Source: Eggerthellaceae bacterium (GTDB lineage Bacteria; Actinomycetota; Coriobacteriia; Coriobacteriales; Eggerthellaceae). From it: DNA of 43,150 nucleotides. Both the position numbers and the translations under genes were made by a program. This document shows positions 39,277 through 43,150 of this stretch, piece after piece. The stretch is from NCBI GenBank assembly GCA_030524475.1, contig JAUNGO010000013.1:1-43150 (forward strand), read 5' to 3'. Position 1 is the first letter of the stretch. Every line of letters starts with the position of its first letter. The notes beneath the pieces were generated by a model. That model did not search any database. It was not told the origin of the DNA and saw only the letters and a list, made by a program, of their open reading frames with translations.

Positions 39277-40350
39277 ATGACCGAGCGTTATGCTGCTATT
39301 GACATTGGAACGGTGACGTGCCGTATGCTGGTGGCCGACGTGGAAGGCGGGCGCGTGGTGCCCGTGGCGCGCAGGTACGCCATCACGAACTTGGGCGAAG
39401 GCGTTGACGCCGCGGGCGTGCTCAAGCGCGAGGCGATGGATCGCGTGGCGCGCGTGATCGAGGGCTATCTTGCGGCGCGTGATACGCTTAACACCCCCGA
39501 GTCGCCGGTGCGCAAAACGGTGTGCGTGGCAACGTCCGCTGCGCGCGACGCGGAAAACGCGGCCGAATTCACGGAAATGCTGGCGAAGCTCGGGCTCGAG
39601 CTGGCGGTGATTCCCGGCGAGCAGGAGGCGGCGCTGTCGTTTCGCGGTGCGTCGGCGGAATTCGCGGGCGCGGGCGAGCACGCGGGCGAGCGCAGAGCTG
39701 AACACGGGGGTGACGAACACGGGGACGGTGAACGCAGGGATGCAGCCCTGCCCGCCGGTTCAGTGAACGGGGCTGCGTCCCCGTGCTCACCGCCCACACC
39801 CGTGCCCCCGCGCATCATGGTGGTCGACGTGGGCGGCGGCTCGACCGAGGTGGTCACCGGGCCTGCGGGCGGCAACCCCGAGACGGCGCACTCCTTCGAC
39901 ATCGGGTGCCGCCGCGTCACCGAGCGCTTCCTGAAAAGCGACCCGCCGACGGCAGGCGAGCTTGCGGCGGCGCGCGCGTGGTGCGCCGAACAGTTCGCGG
40001 CCTACTTCGAGCAAACGCCCGCCGCGCGTGCGGTGGAGCGCATGGTGGCGGTTGCGGGCACGGCCACCACGGCGGTGAGCATTCGTGAGCAGATGGAAAC
40101 GTACGACTCGGCGCGTGTGCACGGCGCGCAGGTGACGCGCAGCGAGCTTGCGGGCATCGAGCAGCGCCTCGCGTCGCTTCCGCTGCGTGAGCGCGAGCGG
40201 GTTGTGGGCCTCGATCCCGGCCGCGCGCCGGTGATCACGGCGGGTCTGCTCATCCTCGAAGAGGTAATGCGCGCTGTGGGGGCAGAACGCTTCACCGCTA
40301 GCGAGTCCGACATTCTCCAAGGCATCGTCCTCGCTGCGGCAGGGAAGTAG
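39277..40350 (+). CDS. Exopolyphosphatase / guanosine pentaphosphate phosphatase (Ppx/GppA)
   Basis: A 357-residue enzyme that removes phosphate from polyphosphate or pppGpp. Actin-like ATPase-fold motifs are clear: AAIDIGTVTCRMLVADV (phosphate 1), TSAARDAENAAEF, VIPGEQEAALSFRGA, VVDVGGGSTEVVTG (phosphate 2), DIGCRRVTERFL and VAGTATTAVSI. Between the second and third blocks, residues ~128-178 are a hydrophilic insertion rich in Gly, Glu, His, Asp and Pro, encoded by GC-rich palindromic DNA (39715-39788). ATG 39277 follows AAGGAGCATCGG. With DivIC upstream it forms the usual actinobacterial division/ppx pair. The presence of a VTC-domain protein elsewhere in the window gives a possible polyphosphate link. 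Confidence 0.9.
   Translation: MTERYAAIDIGTVTCRMLVADVEGGRVVPVARRYAITNLGEGVDAAGVLKREAMDRVARVIEGYLAARDTLNTPESPVRKTVCVATSAARDAENAAEFTEMLAKLGLELAVIPGEQEAALSFRGASAEFAGAGEHAGERRAEHGGDEHGDGERRDAALPAGSVNGAASPCSPPTPVPPRIMVVDVGGGSTEVVTGPAGGNPETAHSFDIGCRRVTERFLKSDPPTAGELAAARAWCAEQFAAYFEQTPAARAVERMVAVAGTATTAVSIREQMETYDSARVHGAQVTRSELAGIEQRLASLPLRERERVVGLDPGRAPVITAGLLILEEVMRAVGAERFTASESDILQGIVLAAAGK
39715..39788. repeat. Palindromic element inserted in frame in ppx
   Basis: GAACACGGGGACG (39715-39727) and CGTCCCCGTGCTC (39776-39788) form 13-bp inverted arms with one mismatch. Inside is a perfect small hairpin GCAGGG-ATGCAG-CCCTGC (39734-39751). The reading frame stays open throughout. The encoded residues fall in the non-conserved insertion of the protein. 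Confidence 0.6.
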
Positions 40351-40510
40351 CAGAGGGCAGGGCTATCCCCCCATGTTCACTGGTAACCGGAGAGAGGGGG
40401 GAGTGTTGCCTAGAAATTATTTTGCTTCGATGCCAAGATTTGCGCAAAGTCGCGATCTGCGGCTTTGCGGATTGCTCGGGCCATTTCGAGGCTGTAAGTC
40501 TCGCGGATTC
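40351..40510. other. Intergenic region between ppx and the XRE regulator
   Basis: 160 bases with a possible weak hairpin CGCAAAG...CTTTGCG (about 40443-40470). A short open frame on the + strand from 40373 has no ribosome binding site or coding character. No other feature is seen. Confidence 0.4.
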
Positions 40511-40888
40511 TTATCTGCTCCTCTTCCCCGCGCGGTCTTTGCGTTCTTGGGCTCGGACGGCGCAGGCTCTTTGGTAGAAACTTGGGTCTAAAACCTCGGG
40601 CGGCGGGGTGAGCAGGTCGACCACCGACACGCCGAGGGCGTCGGCGACCTTTCTTACGTAGGACAGCTTCGGGTCTGCCTCGCCTCGCTCCATCTTGTAG
40701 ACCGTCGGGCGCGTGATGCCTGCAACCCGCGCGAACGTTGAGACGTCCATGCCACGCTGTCTACGCAGCCGCTCGACGTTGTAGCCGAGGATGTACGCCT
40801 CTTCAAGCCCGAGCGACGCATGGTCGAGCAGGGGCATCGCCGAGCGGGTGCTCAACGAGGATGGAGTGCTTGTCGATTTCGTTTCCAT
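40511..40888 (-). CDS. XRE-family helix-turn-helix regulator
   Basis: A 125-residue DNA-binding protein. The HTH_3 domain spans residues ~35-92: NVERLRRQRGMDVSTFARVAG, in part, is helices 1-2, ITRPTVYKMERGEADPKLSYV contains the recognition helix, and VADALGVSVVDLLTPPPE closes the domain. An N-terminal ~30-residue Ser/Thr-rich extension and a basic C-terminal tail (RAQERKDRAGKRSR) flank it. Start ATG 40888 lies ten bases from two tandem TGTAA/TTACA operators, so the gene is very likely autoregulated. No toxin-like partner is adjacent on the same strand. Confidence 0.85.
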   Translation of the reverse strand: METKSTSTPSSLSTRSAMPLLDHASLGLEEAYILGYNVERLRRQRGMDVSTFARVAGITRPTVYKMERGEADPKLSYVRKVADALGVSVVDLLTPPPEVLDPSFYQRACAVRAQERKDRAGKRSR

Positions 40889-40897
40889 GCCTGCAAG

Positions 40898-40940
40898 TGT
40901 AAACGATGGATTACAGATAGGTGTAAATGGTCATTTACAC
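40898..40940. promoter_or_regulatory. Two tandem TGTAA-N8-TTACA operators
   Basis: GTGTAAATGGTCATTTACAC (40921-40940) is a near-perfect palindrome with 9-bp arms. TGTAAACGATGGATTACA (40898-40915) is a weaker copy of the same 18-bp frame, 24 bases away. Both lie directly upstream of the XRE gene (minus) and in the space before the + strand gene at 41179, so they may control either direction. Confidence 0.75.
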
Positions 40941-41178
40941 TCCAGCGAATTGGGCGGAAAAATCACAAGAGCGCGAACATGGGCAGTTGCTGCCCGCGTT
41001 CTGCCGCGCTCGCTTGTGTGTCGTGCCAGGCGTGCGCGCCCGCCGCAGTTGCCCATGCGCAGCCGCCGCGCCCGCCCGTGCGCGTCCGCCGCGGCTGCCC
41101 ATGCGCGTCCGCCCCCGCCCGTCTTTGTGTTGTGGTACGGTATGCGTGTACGGTATAACCCCGATCAAGGAGGCAGAT

Positions 41179-41547
41179 ATGGACAAGGAACTGTTCGATT
41201 ACGTGGCGCAGCGCGCCGAGGTGCTCTCGGTTTCGGGCGCAAGCAAGCAGGCCACCAAGGACGCCGCGCTGGCGTGGAAGGAGGCCGTCGCCGCCGACTC
41301 CAGCGACGCAGCCGTCGAGGCGGCAACTACGAAGCTGCTCGATTTCCTGGAGGGACGTCCGTCGACGATCGACGGCGTCATCGCCTTTTTGGAGGGCCCG
41401 GCTAAGGAGCTTCTCGGCGAGGAGGCGGCTGCGGCGGGTTTCGAAAAGCAGCTTCAGCGCAAGGCGGCGGGCGCGAAGTATTGCGACTGCGAGGCGTGCT
41501 CGGCGGCAACCGAGCTGCTCGCCAAGTTCGGGCGCATCGAGCTCTAG
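41179..41547 (+). CDS. Hypothetical acidic protein with C-terminal CxCxxC motif
   Basis: A 122-residue protein, acidic and helical, of alternating Ala/Glu/Lys character in its first two thirds, ending in KYCDCEACSAATELLAKFG with CDCEAC as a possible metal or redox site. No signal peptide or membrane segment. ATG 41179 has a strong AAGGAGG site, so it is a real gene. It is 42 bases before the nucleoid-associated protein gene and probably shares its transcript. The 238 bases upstream (40941-41178) are GC-rich simple sequence (repeated CCGCCGCGCCCGCC-like units) without a gene. I do not recognise the family. Confidence 0.75.
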   Translation: MDKELFDYVAQRAEVLSVSGASKQATKDAALAWKEAVAADSSDAAVEAATTKLLDFLEGRPSTIDGVIAFLEGPAKELLGEEAAAAGFEKQLQRKAAGAKYCDCEACSAATELLAKFGRIEL

Positions 41548-41589
41548 CCCCTGCGATCTTTGCCGCGCGCTGAAGGAGGAACACCGCCC

Positions 41590-42651
41590 ATGAAGGTAAA
41601 CCACGCGATTCTGCACGCGTTCGATTTCGTCTCCTGTGTGAACACCTACGCGCAGGTTGAGCTCGACCTTGCGAACAAAAACGCCAAGCGCTATGCGGAA
41701 GGCCACGCGCGCCATGCGCTCAAAAACCTCGACGCCAAGCGTGGGACGTTTGCGGCGGAAAGCCTTTTCGCCGAAGAGCTGCGCGCATACTTTCGCGGGC
41801 AGCGGGATTTCGTGGAGCTGTCGGTGCAGATCGCGGAATTCGTGGCGGGCGAGCTCGGGCGCATGGAGAAGGCGGAGTCAACCGACCTTTTGGTGGTCGA
41901 TTTCGAGGACGATCCCAACGACGCGGTGCGCGAGATGACCGACGAGGAAGCCGACGCCGCCTACCACGCGCGCGGGCGGCGTTTCTTCGCGCTGTTTCTG
42001 CTTGAGAGCAAGCCCGCCTACCTGCACGAGATCGGCGCGACCGACCTTGGCGACGCGACGGTGGGCGTGGGAAGGCATCGGGCGATCTTGCCGAACCCCT
42101 CGCAGAAGGTGGCTTCGTTTGCCCTGATAGATGCTGAAACGCTGGCGGTTTCGTTTTGCGACAAGCCGCGCAAGGTGGCGGGCGAGGAGCGTATGATCAT
42201 TCCCGACGGGCTTTTGCAGTGCTCCACCGAGGCGTCGCCCAAGGAAATGGTGCAGACGGTGACGCGCCTGGTGGAGGAAGTGGCGGCGGAGTACGGCGAA
42301 AACACGACCGTAGCGCTGTCGAAGGCGAAGGCGTACGTGGCGGACGCGGTGGCCGACGACGAAGAGGTGCTGCCGTGGGAGGTGGGCCGCGAGGTGTTCG
42401 GCGAGGACTCGCCTTGCGAACGGCGCTTCAAGGAGGCCGCGCTCGCAGAAGCGCTGCCCGAGCGCATGCCCGTCGAGCGCGCGGTGGCGGAACGCGTGGC
42501 GAAGAAGCACAAGATTCGTACCGACACGGGAATCGAGGTGACGTTTCCCGCCGAATACGGCGAGAACCCCGACTTCATTGAGTTTTTGAGCGGCCCTGAC
42601 GGCTTGATCTCCATCGAGTTGAAGAACATCACGAGCATCGAGAACCGCTAG
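41590..42651 (+). CDS. Nucleoid-associated protein (YejK/NdpA family)
   Basis: A 353-residue protein resembling the 37-kDa nucleoid-associated family. It starts MKVNHAILHAFDFVSC, followed by a helical region, then ADAAYHARGRRFFALFLLESK, and a C-terminal part with EVTFPAEYGENPDFIEFL and DGLISIELKNI that matches the family end. It is expected to bind DNA in the cytoplasm; phage-encoded relatives and partners are known, but no direct link to the prophage is visible here. ATG 41590 follows GAAGGAGGA. It is convergent with the PAP2 gene, only 19 bases away. Confidence 0.75.
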   Translation: MKVNHAILHAFDFVSCVNTYAQVELDLANKNAKRYAEGHARHALKNLDAKRGTFAAESLFAEELRAYFRGQRDFVELSVQIAEFVAGELGRMEKAESTDLLVVDFEDDPNDAVREMTDEEADAAYHARGRRFFALFLLESKPAYLHEIGATDLGDATVGVGRHRAILPNPSQKVASFALIDAETLAVSFCDKPRKVAGEERMIIPDGLLQCSTEASPKEMVQTVTRLVEEVAAEYGENTTVALSKAKAYVADAVADDEEVLPWEVGREVFGEDSPCERRFKEAALAEALPERMPVERAVAERVAKKHKIRTDTGIEVTFPAEYGENPDFIEFLSGPDGLISIELKNITSIENR

Positions 42652-42663
42652 GGGTTATCGATC

Positions 42664-42686
42664 GCTCTCGCTACACGAGCGCGAGC
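42664..42686. terminator. Hairpin between the convergent genes at the right end
   Basis: GCTCTCGCT and AGCGCGAGC (one mismatch) flank ACACG. It overlaps the last codons of the PAP2 gene and follows the nucleoid protein gene by 12 bases. There is no T-run, so its termination role is uncertain. Confidence 0.35.
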
Positions 42687-43150
42687 AGGGCGTAGCCGGC
42701 GGCGCTGAGAACGACGGCGCTCAAGGCTCCGGCCACGACGTCGCGCGGGAAGTGCACGCCGCCGAGCACGCGCACCGCCCCCATGGCGGCACCGGCCACG
42801 CCGAGCACTGCGCCGACGACGGGCTCAAGCTGCCACCAGGCGCATGCGATGGTGAACATTGAGAACGTGTGGCGGCTGGGGAACGACTTGCCGCGCGTGT
42901 CTTTGCTGATGAGCGGCTCGATGGCGAGCACTTCATAGGGGCGCGGCGCGTTGAAGGCGCGCCGAAACACGCTCACGGCAACGAACGCCACGGCGGGCAC
43001 GACGACGCAGCTTGCGAACAGGTGCCACGCAGGCGAGAGGGTAAAGACGCCCGTGCCGCCGAGCGCGCTGCCCCCCGCGCCCACGTCCGCGCTGCCGAGC
43101 GCACCCGCGCCCGCGCCGCCCCCCGCGAGCGCTGCTGCGTCGCCGCCCCC
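42671..43150 (-). CDS. PAP2-family phosphatase, 5' end outside the window
   Basis: Partial gene: the frame is open to the right edge, so the true start lies beyond 43150. The visible part has the acid phosphatase/PAP2 triad: FNAPRPYEVL (motif 1, Arg-Pro), KSFPSRHTFSMF (motif 2, PSRHT with the acid-base His) and RVLGGVHFPRDVVAG (motif 3, nucleophile His and Asp). Hydrophobic segments (VVVPAVAFVAVSVF, AVLGVAGAAMGAV, LSAVVLSAAGYALLAL) show a membrane-bound enzyme acting on lipid phosphates such as undecaprenyl pyrophosphate or phosphatidic acid. The N-terminal visible part is Gly/Ala-rich (GAGGSALGGTG and further upstream), like other low-complexity stretches in this window. It ends at 42671, 19 bases from the convergent gene. 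Confidence 0.88.
   Translation of the reverse strand, partial: GGGDAAALAGGGAGAGALGSADVGAGGSALGGTGVFTLSPAWHLFASCVVVPAVAFVAVSVFRRAFNAPRPYEVLAIEPLISKDTRGKSFPSRHTFSMFTIACAWWQLEPVVGAVLGVAGAAMGAVRVLGGVHFPRDVVAGALSAVVLSAAGYALLALV

Noticed and set aside
40373..40591. A 72-codon + strand gene after ppx
   Set aside because: No ribosome binding site, overlaps the 3' end of the XRE gene, and no coding character.

Overview
The window joins two kinds of DNA. Bases 1 to about 17065 are the right-hand part of a siphovirus-like prophage of moderate GC content: tail module, tail-tip module, a diversity-generating retroelement (DGR), and a lysis cassette, all on the + strand. From about 17070 to the end is high-GC bacterial chromosome. 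A class III glutamine synthetase, a DMSO-reductase-family molybdoenzyme with a ferredoxin partner, a FeoA-FeoA-FeoB-Cys-rich iron operon, a DtxR-like repressor and a DivIC-Ppx pair together suggest a Coriobacteriia/Eggerthellaceae-type gut actinobacterium. That assignment is inferred from gene content and base composition, not from a marker gene.

Prophage (1-17065). In order: tail tube protein, tail assembly chaperone with a -1 frameshift extension (slippery CCCTTTA at 1371-1377), an HK97-gp10-like protein, a 1346-residue tape measure protein, a fibronectin-type tail protein, a baseplate hub-like protein, a small OB-fold-like protein and a BppU-like baseplate upper protein. Next comes the DGR in the same order as in Bordetella phage BPP-1: target gene with 3' variable repeat (VR, 11682-11809), accessory gene avd, template repeat (TR, 12469-12596), and a reverse transcriptase with a YMDD centre. 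I aligned TR and VR by hand. They differ at 14 positions, 12 of which are adenines in TR, and 9 of 11 asparagine (AAY) codons are changed. This is the expected mark of adenine-specific mutagenic homing, and it alters the C-terminal lectin-like domain of a protein placed where receptor-binding proteins usually lie. The lysis cassette follows: small coiled-coil and membrane proteins, a holin, a C39-like cysteine peptidase lipoprotein, and an NlpC-like endolysin with peptidoglycan-binding and SH3 domains. No integrase or head genes are present, so they should lie to the left of base 1.

Junction. The prophage ends inside a chromosomal gene. Only the first ~38 codons of a 4Fe-4S ferredoxin subunit remain (17183 down to ~17070), directly downstream of a molybdopterin oxidoreductase catalytic subunit (17186-19576, minus). 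The insertion therefore splits the electron-transfer partner of this enzyme. A two-domain MarR-like regulator is divergently encoded.

Chromosome. GlnN (20858-22948) ends at a strong terminator. A TPR protein, then a histidine kinase/response regulator pair, lie on the minus strand. The two-component pair is divergent from a VTC-domain protein, a DUF4956 membrane protein and a Cthe_2159-like carbohydrate-binding lipoprotein, a plausible surface-polymer or polyphosphate-linked unit. The Feo locus (31387-34930) follows, then a tyrosine phosphatase, an atypical phosphotransferase (minus), a DtxR-like repressor, DivIC, Ppx/GppA, an XRE regulator with two tandem operators, a small Cys-containing protein, a nucleoid-associated protein (YejK/NdpA family) and a PAP2 phosphatase cut by the right edge.

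The chromosomal part also carries a dispersed 35-bp repeat (copies at 25331, 25386, 28932 and a diverged one near 35360), a family of long bulged hairpins (35077-35265), and several in-frame low-complexity or palindromic insertions in otherwise conserved proteins.
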